From Brytella acorum (lineage in GTDB: Bacteria > Pseudomonadota > Alphaproteobacteria > Acetobacterales > Acetobacteraceae), in assembly GCF_029309905.1 (NCBI RefSeq), contig NZ_JARBJP010000003.1:62001-126000 (forward strand): a DNA stretch of 64,000 nt. The letters are read 5' to 3'. Shown here piece by piece: positions 1 through 8,675 of this stretch (the stretch's first letter is position 1; every line of letters begins with the position of its first letter). A model generated the notes under the pieces. The model searched no databases, was not told where the DNA came from, and saw only the letters and a list, made by a program, of their open reading frames with translations. The position numbers and the translations under genes are program-made.

Positions 1-1407
1 TCCAGCGTACGTTTGACCAAGCCCGTCGTCGACAAGGCCGAGGTCCGAGATAGTCGATATGACTTGTGGGATCTCGATCTCGCTGGCTTTGGACTACGCA
101 TCGAGAAAAGCGGCACGAAAACTTTCATCATACGCTATCGCATTGAGGGCGGTGGCCGATCGGCACCAAGGCGATTCCTGGCGCTTGGACGATTCGGAGC
201 ACTTACCGTCGAACAGGCGAGAAGGAAGGCTAGGGGCCTGCTGGGCGCGGTCGCACACGGCGAAGACCCAGCGGGTGACGTGCAGGAGAAGCGGCGCGAA
301 AAAACGATTCGGGACTTACTCGACTTCTACGAGGAGCATGGATGCATCGTGCAAAGGGGTATTCATAAGGGCAAGCCCATGAAACCTCTCACCAAGCAAT
401 ACACCATGTCACGGCTTCGTCACCATGTTGAACCACTTCTAGGGGGACGTCGTGCGAGCGAGATCACTTCGGGCGATGTCGAGCGATTTGTGGCCGACGT
501 AACAACTGGCAAGACCGCGAAAGACATAAAGATTGGGCCGCGCAAACGTCTTATCGTTCGGGGCGGTGAGGGCGCAGCACGGAAGGTCGTTCGTGATCTT
601 TCGGCCGTATTCAGTTTCGGCAGGCGGCACGGCTTTATCGCCCAAAATCCCGTCGAAGGGGCTTCCGTCAGAAAGACGGATAATCGTCGCATGCGCTTTT
701 TGACGTTGGAGGAAGTAGCCCGACTAGGCGACGCGTTCAACAAGGTCGAGACACGAGGGGCAAATCCTAAAGGGGTCGCAATCGCCCGGCTTTGGGCGCT
801 TACCGGATGTCGTCGAAACGAAATTGCGGCGCTCAAGGTTGAGGAAGTCAATCTAGAGGATAACCTCTTCGAGTTCGAGGATAGCAAGACTGGGAGATCG
901 ATTCGCCCCATCGGCCCCACGGCGAGAGCAATGCTCGAGAATCTCCTGAAGGACCGCAAGAAAGGCTATCTTTTTCCGGCGGAGAGAGGCGAGGAAGGAC
1001 ATTACCAAGGCACGCGCAATATCTGGTCGGAAGTTATCAAACTTGCCGATCTACCGGGCGTAACGCCTCACACCCTTCGGCACACTCTTGGCTCTACTGC
1101 GACGTCAAGCGGCGAAGCATTGGCCCTGACCGGTGCTCTTTTAGGACACGCCAACCTCAAATCGACCGCCATTTACGCCCATGTCCAACGCGATACTTCG
1201 CTCGAGGCTGCCAAGCGTGTAGAAAAATTACTTGCAATGGCACTAGAGGGAAATGTTATTGGGGAAACAAATTCCGCGCAGGAGATAAAACCTAAAGAAT
1301 TGGATGCAGATTTGATCCGAGAGCTATCTAAAAGGTTGTCAAAAGAAAATGCAGATACAGCAAGGCTTCTAGGAATTATAGCTGACAGCATTTCTAGTAC
1401 TCTATGA
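1..1407 (+). CDS. int: Tyrosine recombinase / phage-type integrase (5' end probably outside window)
   Basis: Site-specific recombinase likely to excise and integrate this element. Counting from the TTG at 13, an arm-binding (DUF4102-like) N-terminus (WDLDLAGFGLRI, about residues 19-30) is followed by a SAM-like core-binding region (about 100-215) and a C-terminal catalytic domain. The catalytic set is visible: Arg in TGCRRNE (about 267), Lys in SKTGR (292), HTLRH (353-357), His in LLGH (379) and Tyr in TAIYAHV (388). The frame is open to base 1, and TTG at 13 is the only start-like codon, so the true start is probably upstream of the window. About 465 residues is slightly longer than the usual 400-430; the extra is a charged tail of about 60 residues with lower GC. 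The gene faces away from the unseen left side, where an attachment site could lie. Confidence 0.93.
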   Translation, partial: SSVRLTKPVVDKAEVRDSRYDLWDLDLAGFGLRIEKSGTKTFIIRYRIEGGGRSAPRRFLALGRFGALTVEQARRKARGLLGAVAHGEDPAGDVQEKRREKTIRDLLDFYEEHGCIVQRGIHKGKPMKPLTKQYTMSRLRHHVEPLLGGRRASEITSGDVERFVADVTTGKTAKDIKIGPRKRLIVRGGEGAARKVVRDLSAVFSFGRRHGFIAQNPVEGASVRKTDNRRMRFLTLEEVARLGDAFNKVETRGANPKGVAIARLWALTGCRRNEIAALKVEEVNLEDNLFEFEDSKTGRSIRPIGPTARAMLENLLKDRKKGYLFPAERGEEGHYQGTRNIWSEVIKLADLPGVTPHTLRHTLGSTATSSGEALALTGALLGHANLKSTAIYAHVQRDTSLEAAKRVEKLLAMALEGNVIGETNSAQEIKPKELDADLIRELSKRLSKENADTARLLGIIADSISSTL

Positions 1408-1651
1408 ATCTCCGAGTTATTTTGCTCTTTAATCTCCGTACACTAGTTCCACATACCGATGATGCCGCACCGTATTCTCTTCGCGTCTGTCAGACTGGGA
1501 TCAAGATGAAGTTCCTCCAGATAACGGCCGCCTCGCAGATCGCGGCGAGGTCGTTCAGTTCCAGAACGGGAACGGTGCAGGCTGGATTAAAGGCACAGAA
1601 CGCAGGCGCATACACGCGCGACATTAGGAGCGGTCGGACAATCATAAAGCT

Positions 1652-2221
1652 TCATGGCAATGCTGGGCGCGGGTGGTGAGAGGGCGGAGACTCCGACTGT
1701 TCCCGGATAGCCGTGAGCATGCGACGGCGGATCAGGCCGCTGACCGGGCGGATCAGATACCAATAGGGGGCGAAGCGACGCCTGGCCCGGTCCGTGACGC
1801 AAAACACGCGGGTTTCCGTCACCAGCCGCTGGGTGCCGTGTGGTCCCCGCTGGATGGAGAAGCCCAGAGCGAGCTTGCAGACGTCATCTTGGCGAGGGAT
1901 GAGAAAAGCGCCGGTCGTAGGAATGTCGCACAATCCGTAATCCGTCCGCCAGAACGCGCCGATGAGGCCATAGACCAGGGCGGCATCGCCCCGCCGTTCC
2001 AGCACCGTGAAGTCGGTGAGGTCCAGATGCCGTTGCCGCGCATGGCCTAACAGCCGGGCGGGCATTTCGCGCAGGCAGATGGCGGCACGAACCAGCGGAT
2101 CGTCCTGATTCCGCCATGCAGCCACCGCGTTCATGATGCGACTGGCCGGGGCGGAGATATCGACACTGTGTCGCTCGCTGAAATCGAAGCGCGGGATGAA
2201 TTCGTCCAATAGGTTCATCAT
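1652..2221 (-). CDS. SRPBCC-like conserved protein of unknown function
   Basis: A soluble protein of 189 residues. The opening (FDFSERHSVDISAPASRIM) and the end (TETRVFCVTDRARRRFAPYWYLIRPVSGLIRRRML) resemble SRPBCC/START-fold proteins, in which a helix-grip pocket binds a hydrophobic ligand; no ligand or reaction can be inferred. Tandem ATGs (2221 and 2218) follow a GGAGAG-containing leader. It is divergent from the LysR gene at 2436 across a 214-bp spacer, so LysR could regulate it, as is common for divergent LysR pairs. Function is not established. Confidence 0.72.
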   Translation of the reverse strand: MMNLLDEFIPRFDFSERHSVDISAPASRIMNAVAAWRNQDDPLVRAAICLREMPARLLGHARQRHLDLTDFTVLERRGDAALVYGLIGAFWRTDYGLCDIPTTGAFLIPRQDDVCKLALGFSIQRGPHGTQRLVTETRVFCVTDRARRRFAPYWYLIRPVSGLIRRRMLTAIREQSESPPSHHPRPALP

Positions 2222-2435
2222 GCTTCCATTTCTCTCCGGCGAGGTGGTACATTAGCGCACTATGCCACAAGAGCATTTCGCACCGTAGTGCGGATACTGC
2301 GATGGCTTCATGGCGAAGCCAGACAGTAATTCCATAATATATTGTGAACGAAATATGATTGCAGACTTGAAAGCACGATGACTGGATTTTGGCACGTCAT
2401 GCCGAAGGTCTTCAAAAAATCGGGATAGACAGAAA

Positions 2436-3362
2436 ATGTCGGTTCGGCGACCACCTCTCGATCTGCGGGAATTGCTGTTCGTGCGTGTCATCGCGAGGGA
2501 GGGAAGTATCCACGGAGCCGCACGGGCGTTGGGAGGCAAACAATCTGCCGTAAGCCGGTCTTTGCGATTACTGGAAGAGCGACTTGGCGTCTCCCTCTTT
2601 CGACGCACGTCGAGCGGTGCCAGACTGACCCCGGCGGGAGTTGCCTTTCTGCGAGAGGCTGAGAAGCTGCTCGATGGAACTGTCGGACTGTACGAGCGCA
2701 CGCGGCGTTGGAGCCGGGGCGAGACCGGCGTCATCTCCGTGGGCGTCCAGGGCAGCATCCCACCCGGCCGGATCTCGGCGATACTGGAGTCGTACAGCCG
2801 TGCGCAACCCGGTATCTCCTTCATTTATCGGGATAATGCGAAAAAAGAACTGCTCCAGGCCCTGGAACAGGAAGAGATCGACCTCGCGATAATGACGCTG
2901 CCCTTGCCCGGCAGCATGGCGGCCACGATCCCGCTCTGGAGCGATCGTGTCGTTGCGATCATGCCGGTCGAACATCCGATCGCACAGGTCGGAACCGCGT
3001 CATGGGCCGAGTTGCACGACGGAATCTTTCTGATCGGGAAGGATGATACCGGCGACGAACTGCTCGCGCTCCTGATGCGCAAGATGCGGCAGGCGGGATT
3101 TGTTCCTGTGACACGTCAGGAGGCGGTCAGAAGCCTGCGGGTCGTCGCATTGGCAGCAAATGGAAGTGGCATTGCCCTATTGCCGGATGCCTGGCTGGGC
3201 TTTCTGCCCGCTGCCATCCGGGAGCGGATCGCTGTAGTGGAAGTCATCGACGGGGACGGGTTTTCCCACTTCGCGTATGGCGCGGCCTGGCACCGTGAGC
3301 GCTGCCCACCGGCCGCGAGAACAGTCATTCGTTTTCTGGAGCAGCAGGCGGCTGCGTTTTAA
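2436..3362 (+). CDS. LysR-family transcriptional regulator
   Basis: Protein of 308 residues with a winged HTH at residues 8-67 (GSIHGAARALGGKQSAVSRSLRLLEERLG) and a periplasmic-binding-protein-like effector domain from about 95 to 300. Such regulators usually bind a small co-inducer and control a divergent gene, here the SRPBCC-like gene starting at 2221. The 3' end overlaps the convergent DUF2274 gene by 38 nt. A LysR gene at the trbI end of a trb operon is a familiar arrangement in alphaproteobacterial conjugative elements. A role in controlling transfer or the neighbouring gene is inference. Confidence 0.9.
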   Translation: MSVRRPPLDLRELLFVRVIAREGSIHGAARALGGKQSAVSRSLRLLEERLGVSLFRRTSSGARLTPAGVAFLREAEKLLDGTVGLYERTRRWSRGETGVISVGVQGSIPPGRISAILESYSRAQPGISFIYRDNAKKELLQALEQEEIDLAIMTLPLPGSMAATIPLWSDRVVAIMPVEHPIAQVGTASWAELHDGIFLIGKDDTGDELLALLMRKMRQAGFVPVTRQEAVRSLRVVALAANGSGIALLPDAWLGFLPAAIRERIAVVEVIDGDGFSHFAYGAAWHRERCPPAARTVIRFLEQQAAAF

Positions 3363-3585
3363 CGGCTGCCCGCCGTGGCCCCTGCCGGAGCTTTCGGAAC
3401 GCGCGGTCGGATGTGATAAAGCCACGGATCATGTGCGGCACGAGACGGGCAGGCTCGACGGGCTGGCCGTTCTGGCTGACCAGGGCAGCATAAGTGACGA
3501 GATCGCGATGAAGGTCCGCAGGCAGGTCCACGGTGACGCGGACCGGCTTTTCGTCGGGAATTTCGGTGATGCGCAGCTTCGTCAT
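3325..3585 (-). CDS. DUF2274 domain protein, last gene of the trb operon
   Basis: Small protein of 86 residues. The N-terminal part (MTKLRITEIPDEKPVRVTVDL, then a Pro-Ala-Asp-Leu-His start to a helix) matches the DUF2274 family, which typically follows trbI. It resembles a ribbon-helix-helix fold, with a beta-strand (VRVTVDL) followed by helices. Its ATG overlaps the trbI stop by 4 nt, so translation is probably coupled. The 3' end runs into the convergent LysR gene. A role in transfer-gene regulation or pilus assembly is unproven. Confidence 0.85.
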   Translation of the reverse strand: MTKLRITEIPDEKPVRVTVDLPADLHRDLVTYAALVSQNGQPVEPARLVPHMIRGFITSDRAFRKLRQGPRRAAVKTQPPAAPENE

Positions 3586-4784
3586 GGAGCCGGTTCCTTT
3601 GGGTGCCAGGGGTTCAAGATCAGGTCGCGATTCAGGATAAGCATGAACGGCAGGCCCGGCCGGTCTGTCAGCGTCGGCTGAATATTCAGGCTGCGATCAA
3701 TCAGCCGGTTGCCGACCATGGAAAACCCGTTGCTCGCGCCGGAGCGGATGGCCTGCATCAGGTTGTTCTCGTTCCATGACGTGCCCGCTTCGGAGCCCAC
3801 GCTGAGGAGGGTCGTGACGAGCGCCGCCCTGAAGAGCTGGCCCCAATGATTGTTCACCTCGTCGGACAGGCCGGACTGGCCGATGGCGTCGCCGCCGGGC
3901 AGCTTTTCCAGGACGAGGCTTTCGCCGTTCGGATAGATCAGCCGGGTCCAGATGATCTGGGTGCGCTGCTGCCCGAAGGAAATGCCGCTGTTATAGGCCC
4001 CGAACAGGGTGCTTCCCTGCGGGATAAGCAAGGACCGTCCGGTCGGGCTGTCATAGACGTTCTGGGTGACATGCCCTACGATCTGTCCGGGCAGATCGGA
4101 ACTGATCTTCGTATTGAGTGCGCCGGCAATGACGGTCCCAGCCTGGAGGATATAAGGCGAGGCGGGAGATACGATCCGATCCGGGCTGACGGTCATGCGG
4201 TCCGGCTGACCCGCCAGGAAGGCGCGATTGCCGGTCTGCTGGTCGGGGCCGGTCGGTGATGCCTGTGCTCCGGGAGCGGTGGCCATGACCGGAATCGTCT
4301 GCGCAGTCTGGCCGTCCCGCGCCTCGATCTGGGCGAAGAGCCTGCTGGTGCGGGCCGCCTCGATTTCCTGATCGCCACGGCGGTCTCCCATGCCCGAGAC
4401 CGGTCCCGCGCGACCGTTCCGCTGTGCGTCGAGGATCGGCTTGCCGAGATCGCCGGGCAAAGGCGGCCCGAGTTTTGGAGTGGCGGTATAATCACTGGGG
4501 AGAGCGGCCAGCCCGTCGGCCGAAGGACGGGTGTCGGTGTCCTGTGCCCCCTGGACCGACCCCTTCTGTGTACCATTTTGCAGCGCGTAGCCCAGCGCAA
4601 GACCGATCGCGAGCATCCCCGCACCACCCAGCGTCCAGATGACGGGGCGCGAGAGCCGGACCACCGGCGGACGCTGCACGCGCAGCCGCAAATCGGGAGA
4701 GGGCGGCGGGGATGATGGTCCTGTTCCGCTTCCGCTTGTGGTGGCTCCCGTATTCCCTTCCGGGCGCTCTTCCGCGCCGCTCAT
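3582..4784 (-). CDS. trbI: TrbI / VirB10-type conjugation protein
   Basis: Protein of 400 residues that spans the envelope and links the inner-membrane ATPases to the outer-membrane pore of the mating channel. It shows a cytoplasmic Pro-rich N-terminus, one membrane segment (VIWTLGGAGMLAIGLALGYAL, about 48-68), a long Pro/Gly/Gln-rich periplasmic linker, and the VirB10 C-terminal beta-barrel domain (ILQAGTVIAGALNTKISSDLPG through GLPFMLILNRDLIL). It sits between trbG and DUF2274 with 4-nt overlaps on both sides. Length and order match the trb/P-type operon. Confidence 0.95.
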   Translation of the reverse strand: MSGAEERPEGNTGATTSGSGTGPSSPPPSPDLRLRVQRPPVVRLSRPVIWTLGGAGMLAIGLALGYALQNGTQKGSVQGAQDTDTRPSADGLAALPSDYTATPKLGPPLPGDLGKPILDAQRNGRAGPVSGMGDRRGDQEIEAARTSRLFAQIEARDGQTAQTIPVMATAPGAQASPTGPDQQTGNRAFLAGQPDRMTVSPDRIVSPASPYILQAGTVIAGALNTKISSDLPGQIVGHVTQNVYDSPTGRSLLIPQGSTLFGAYNSGISFGQQRTQIIWTRLIYPNGESLVLEKLPGGDAIGQSGLSDEVNNHWGQLFRAALVTTLLSVGSEAGTSWNENNLMQAIRSGASNGFSMVGNRLIDRSLNIQPTLTDRPGLPFMLILNRDLILNPWHPKEPAP

Positions 4785-5782
4785 GACTTCCTGCCATCCG
4801 TGCGGACGATCCGTACTCGCTGCTCGGAATGTTTATCCCCAAGCCGCAATTCGGCCGCCGCAAACAGGCGATCGACGATCATCCAGTTCTGCCTCACCCG
4901 GTAGTTCACCAGTTCCGGGCCGCCATCGGCCCCCAGCACGAACAGCGGCGGCAGTTCGCCCTGCCCGATACCGGACGGAAACGCGAGATAGACTTTGTGG
5001 CCATCGTCGAACGCCCGGCTGGGCAGCCAGGGCGGTGTTCCGCCTTTCACACTCTCGATCGCGTATCGGAAATTCAGCGCGTCGAGATTCAGCCCCGCAT
5101 CCACGGGCGCCGCTTCGTCGGCGTTACTGTCCTGCCGATGCAGGGCAATCAGCTCATCCTCGGGATAGTCCCAGGAGACGGACGCCATATAGGTCGCGGG
5201 TGTCGCCCGCAGTTCGGCAAGGTAGGTCCGCCGGTCGGTATTGACGATCAGATTGGTGGTCAGGTCCGGTCGCGTCGGCTTGACCAGGATATGCACCCTT
5301 CTGGTCGTACCCGCGCCACTGGTGGTATCGCCGACAATCCAGCGCACGGTGTCCCCCACCGCGACCGGGCCAGTACCGACCAGCTTCTCGCCCTGCTGGA
5401 GCATGATGTCGGTGATCTCGCCGGGCGCGGCATAGACCTGATAGAGCGCGCCCGCGCTGTAGGGATAGACCTGCACCGCATTCACATAACCGGCCCGCGT
5501 CGGCTGGATGCGGGCGGCAAGATTGGCCTGGGTCACGCGCACGGTAGGGTCAGCCGCCTCGGGCACGACATGGGCACGCCGCAAGGGTGGAAGCGGCTTG
5601 AGTTGACCCGGCAGGGGAAGCAGCCGCGGGACTTCCACCACCCGCACAGGCTTCGGCGGATCAGGCAGGAGCATGGCCTGGGCCGCGTCGTCATATCGTA
5701 TGACGGGTGGATGGTACTGTTGCGCGCAACCCGCCAGGGGCAGGGTCAGCAACGGCAAAGCACGAAGAGCACGACGGATCAT
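4781..5782 (-). CDS. trbG: TrbG / VirB9-type conjugation protein
   Basis: Protein of 333 residues of the outer-membrane core complex. The N-terminus (MIRRALRALPLLTLPLAGCAQQ) carries a lipobox-like LAGC, so the mature protein may be a lipoprotein. The VirB9/CagX domain occupies about 90-325 (IQPTRAGYVNAVQVYPYSAGALYQVYAAPGEITDI; VSWDYPEDEL; LNFRYAIE). It partners TrbI and a TrbH/VirB7-like protein; no separate VirB7 gene is seen, which fits TrbG carrying its own lipidation site. It overlaps trbF and trbI by 4 nt. Confidence 0.95.
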   Translation of the reverse strand: MIRRALRALPLLTLPLAGCAQQYHPPVIRYDDAAQAMLLPDPPKPVRVVEVPRLLPLPGQLKPLPPLRRAHVVPEAADPTVRVTQANLAARIQPTRAGYVNAVQVYPYSAGALYQVYAAPGEITDIMLQQGEKLVGTGPVAVGDTVRWIVGDTTSGAGTTRRVHILVKPTRPDLTTNLIVNTDRRTYLAELRATPATYMASVSWDYPEDELIALHRQDSNADEAAPVDAGLNLDALNFRYAIESVKGGTPPWLPSRAFDDGHKVYLAFPSGIGQGELPPLFVLGADGGPELVNYRVRQNWMIVDRLFAAAELRLGDKHSEQRVRIVRTDGRKS

Positions 5783-6465
5783 TGGCCAAGCTCCTTCGAC
5801 CAGTTAATGGCGGAGACGTAGATTCCGAGCGGGTTTTTCCGCAGATGATCCGCGTCGCGCGGGGTGCGCAGAACAACCGAGACGATGGCGGTCCAGCGTT
5901 CGGTGCCGGTGAACGCGCCGTCACGGTAATGGCGCTCCGTCCAGGCCACCCGGAAACTTCCGGGAGAGGCCCGGATCACCGAGGCGATGTCCACCTCGAC
6001 CTGCTCGTGCCCGATCCGCGAAAACGGATCATTCAGGCGGGCATAATCATTGAGGGCCACAGCGCCGGACGTGGTGGTGAAATCATAGGCGCGCAGCCAG
6101 TTCTGCCGGACAACCACGGCATCCGAAGACAGGGACCGCACGTCATGGACGAACTGCGCCAGATACCAGGCGATCTGCGGATCGGCGGGCATGTAGCCGG
6201 ACGTGGCCGGGGCAACGACCTGCGCCTGCCCCAGCCGGTCCACCTGCACGACCCACGGCGTGATGGTGCCGCGCGCGGACTGCCAGACCAGCCCGCCCCC
6301 GAGACCGGCGGACAGGAACAGGGAGCCAAAGGCCATGAGACGCCAGTTGCGGGCTTGCACGCGGGCCGAGCCGATGCGCTCATCCCAGATCTGCGCTGCC
6401 TTCTGGTATGGGGTGACGGGCTCGGGCGTGGTCCCGTAGCGTGTTGTGGAGCGACGGAACATCAT
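5779..6465 (-). CDS. trbF: TrbF / VirB8-type conjugation protein
   Basis: Bitopic inner-membrane protein of 228 residues. A short cytoplasmic N-terminus is followed by a membrane helix (LMAFGSLFLSAGLGGGLVW, about 43-62) and a periplasmic VirB8 domain (NTF2-like) carrying the conserved QFVHDVRSLSSD, VVRQNWLRAYDF and FRVAWTERHYRDG stretches. It is thought to nucleate assembly of the channel core. It overlaps trbL and trbG by 4 nt. Confidence 0.95.
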   Translation of the reverse strand: MMFRRSTTRYGTTPEPVTPYQKAAQIWDERIGSARVQARNWRLMAFGSLFLSAGLGGGLVWQSARGTITPWVVQVDRLGQAQVVAPATSGYMPADPQIAWYLAQFVHDVRSLSSDAVVVRQNWLRAYDFTTTSGAVALNDYARLNDPFSRIGHEQVEVDIASVIRASPGSFRVAWTERHYRDGAFTGTERWTAIVSVVLRTPRDADHLRKNPLGIYVSAINWSKELGQ

Positions 6466-7901
6466 TCTTTCTCCGAGAGATCGATGGACGTGGACCCGCC
6501 CCCGCCATCGGCGGAGCGGATGATATGGGCGGCCTCGGCGGCATGGGTGGCGGCGTTGCGGCGCTTCATGTTCCGCGCCCAGCGGGGCGGCTTGCCGTCG
6601 GAGCCGTCGCCGCTATCGGGGTCGCCTCCCGAGGGGCCGCCACCAGGGTTACCGCTACCGGCAGGCCCGGTACCGGGATCACCTCCGCCGCCGGACGGGC
6701 CTGAAGACCCACCGTCACCCGATGGCCTATCGCCTTCTCCGGCGCCGCCCATCGCACCGGCGGCCCAGCGTCCGCCAGCAGAGTAGCTTTCCTTCAACGA
6801 GGATGTTGCCGCGCCGACCTTGCTCTTCACGGCGTTCATCGCAGCACCCCCAGCGGCGCGACCGACATTGCCAGCCGCCGATGCCATGCCCGCCGCACCA
6901 GTCTGTCCGGCCGCCCCCATGGAGTAGGCTGTCGTGGCGGCACCTGCGACGGCAGCCCCTCCGCGCGCTGCCGCTGCCGTCGCACCGAGGGCCGCCGCTC
7001 CGCCAGACGCCACGGCGGCGGGCGCGGCAACAGCCGCAGCCCCCATCGCGCCCACCGCCATCGCGGTTCCCGCTGCTGCCCCGGCACCAAGCTGCGGGGC
7101 ACCGGAAATCAGCCCATTGGCGAGCGAGCCGCCGAAAATGGCGAGACCCACGATGCAGAGTGACGCCAGCACGACGGACAGCGCCTGGCCGATGGTGGGC
7201 GCACTATCACCGTAGGACGTCGTGAACTGCCTGAAGAGCACGGAAGCTATGGCGGAAATAACCGCCAGCACCATGATCTTCACGCCGGACGACACGACAT
7301 TGCCCAGTACCTTCTCGGCGAGGAACGCCGTGCGGTTGAACAGGGCAAACGGGATCAGCACGAAGCCCGCGAGTGAGGTCAGCTTGAACTCGACGATCGC
7401 CACGAAGAGCTGCACCGCGAGGATGAAGAAGGCCGCCAGCACGATGAACCAGCACAGGAGCAGGACGAGGATCTGCACGATGCTGGCCAGCGCACCGAAG
7501 GAAAACGCCAGTTTACTCGCCGCATCCAGCAGCGGCTGCGCGGCATCGAGCCCGGTCGCCGCCAGTCGGCCGGGATGCATGAAATCCCCAAGCGCCAGCG
7601 TGCCGCCCCCGGCTTTGAGCCCGAGGGCCGCGAAACTGTTGAAAACGATCCCCGACAGGCCGCTGAAATGGTCAATGACGAAGGCAAAGAAGCCGATATA
7701 CAGCGTCCTCTTCACCAGACGCTGGATGATGTCCTCATCGGCGGCCCAAGCCCAGAACAGGCCGGCCAGCACGATGTCCAGCACCGAGAGCGAGCCGGCC
7801 AGCGACACCACACTTCCCTTCACCAGACCGAAACCGCTGTCGATCGTAGTCTCGAAGGTATTCAGGAAACCGTCGATGATGCCGACATTGTCGCTCGCCA
7901 T
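6462..7901 (-). CDS. trbL: TrbL / VirB6-type polytopic membrane protein
   Basis: Protein of 479 residues. The N-terminal 270 residues contain several hydrophobic helices (for example ILVLLLCWFIVLAAFFILAV and VVLASLCIVGLAIFGGSLA) as expected of the inner-membrane channel component. From about residue 270 the sequence becomes Ala-rich, then a Gly/Ser/Pro/Asp-rich low-complexity stretch (about 385-440), ending in a charged tail. Such an Ala/Gly tail is usual in TrbL but long here. The stop lies 3 nt before the trbF start region and the ATG is 3 nt after the trbJ stop. Confidence 0.93.
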   Translation of the reverse strand: MASDNVGIIDGFLNTFETTIDSGFGLVKGSVVSLAGSLSVLDIVLAGLFWAWAADEDIIQRLVKRTLYIGFFAFVIDHFSGLSGIVFNSFAALGLKAGGGTLALGDFMHPGRLAATGLDAAQPLLDAASKLAFSFGALASIVQILVLLLCWFIVLAAFFILAVQLFVAIVEFKLTSLAGFVLIPFALFNRTAFLAEKVLGNVVSSGVKIMVLAVISAIASVLFRQFTTSYGDSAPTIGQALSVVLASLCIVGLAIFGGSLANGLISGAPQLGAGAAAGTAMAVGAMGAAAVAAPAAVASGGAAALGATAAAARGGAAVAGAATTAYSMGAAGQTGAAGMASAAGNVGRAAGGAAMNAVKSKVGAATSSLKESYSAGGRWAAGAMGGAGEGDRPSGDGGSSGPSGGGGDPGTGPAGSGNPGGGPSGGDPDSGDGSDGKPPRWARNMKRRNAATHAAEAAHIIRSADGGGGSTSIDLSEKE

Positions 7902-7904
7902 TGC

Positions 7905-8675
7905 TCAATATCCAGAACTTGGGATGGCGACGGCCTGGGGAACATAGGCGTCATACTGCGAAAAATGCTGATATTGGGCTTCCGCCCCTGCCTCGTTCGC
8001 CGCCTGTCGCGCCCGTTCGAGGTCCGCAGCCCGGCCATTGGCGGCCAGTTCCGCCTGGATGTCGAACAGTTGCCGGGATTGCAGGGCCATAAGCTGGTTG
8101 CCGGCCTGCGCGGCCTGCAACGCCCCGGTTGACGTCTGGCTGGCCGAAACCAGTTGCGTCATGGCCGAACTGTCGCTCGGGATGTTTCCTACCACCCGCG
8201 CCTGAAGCTTCAGGGCGTCCTCGAACCCACCCACAGAATTCTGCCAGCGTGTCTGTGCCTGGCTGAACAGGGCACCGTCGGACATGCCAGAGGACACGGA
8301 CGTGTACGCCTGCTGGTACTGCTGCTCGACGGACTGGACGCTGTAGGCAATATTCTGCGCCTGCGCGAGCAACGCTGTGGTTTGGGAAATCGTCGATTGC
8401 AGCGTCGACAGTGTCGAAAGTGGTAGGCTCGCCAGATTGCGACCTTGGTTGACCAGCATCTGCGCCTGATTGGCCAGTGACGTGATCTGGTTGTCGATCT
8501 GCTGGAGCGTGCGGGCCGCGATCAGCACGTTCTGGACGTGGTTGGCGCCGTCATAGACCGCCCATTGGGCATGGGCTGACACGACTGGCATGACAAAAGC
8601 CAGAGCAGCGCCGAAGACCACGGCACATCCGGGGCGGAAATCTTTTGCCCGAATACGGAAAGGTTCTTCCGTCAT
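7905..8675 (-). CDS. trbJ: TrbJ / VirB5-type conjugation protein
   Basis: Exported protein of 256 residues of the pilus-tip/adhesin class. The start at 8675 (MTEEPF) is chosen because it overlaps the trbE stop as ATGA; the frame is open further upstream but that part lies inside trbE. A signal peptide is visible (GCAVVFGAALAFVMPVVSAHAQ, cut after AHA). The mature part is Gln/Ala/Ser-rich and helical with coiled-coil character (IDNQITSLANQAQMLVNQGRNLA), typical of TrbJ. It lies between trbE and trbL. Confidence 0.92.
   Translation of the reverse strand: MTEEPFRIRAKDFRPGCAVVFGAALAFVMPVVSAHAQWAVYDGANHVQNVLIAARTLQQIDNQITSLANQAQMLVNQGRNLASLPLSTLSTLQSTISQTTALLAQAQNIAYSVQSVEQQYQQAYTSVSSGMSDGALFSQAQTRWQNSVGGFEDALKLQARVVGNIPSDSSAMTQLVSASQTSTGALQAAQAGNQLMALQSRQLFDIQAELAANGRAADLERARQAANEAGAEAQYQHFSQYDAYVPQAVAIPSSGY

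Noticed and set aside
1404-1679. Possible small gene after the integrase
   Set aside because: No ribosome-binding site, no recognisable domain, and it overlaps the neighbouring 3' end.
5707-6786. Long plus-strand frame across trbF and trbL
   Set aside because: It is antisense to two well-supported conjugation genes and low in complexity.
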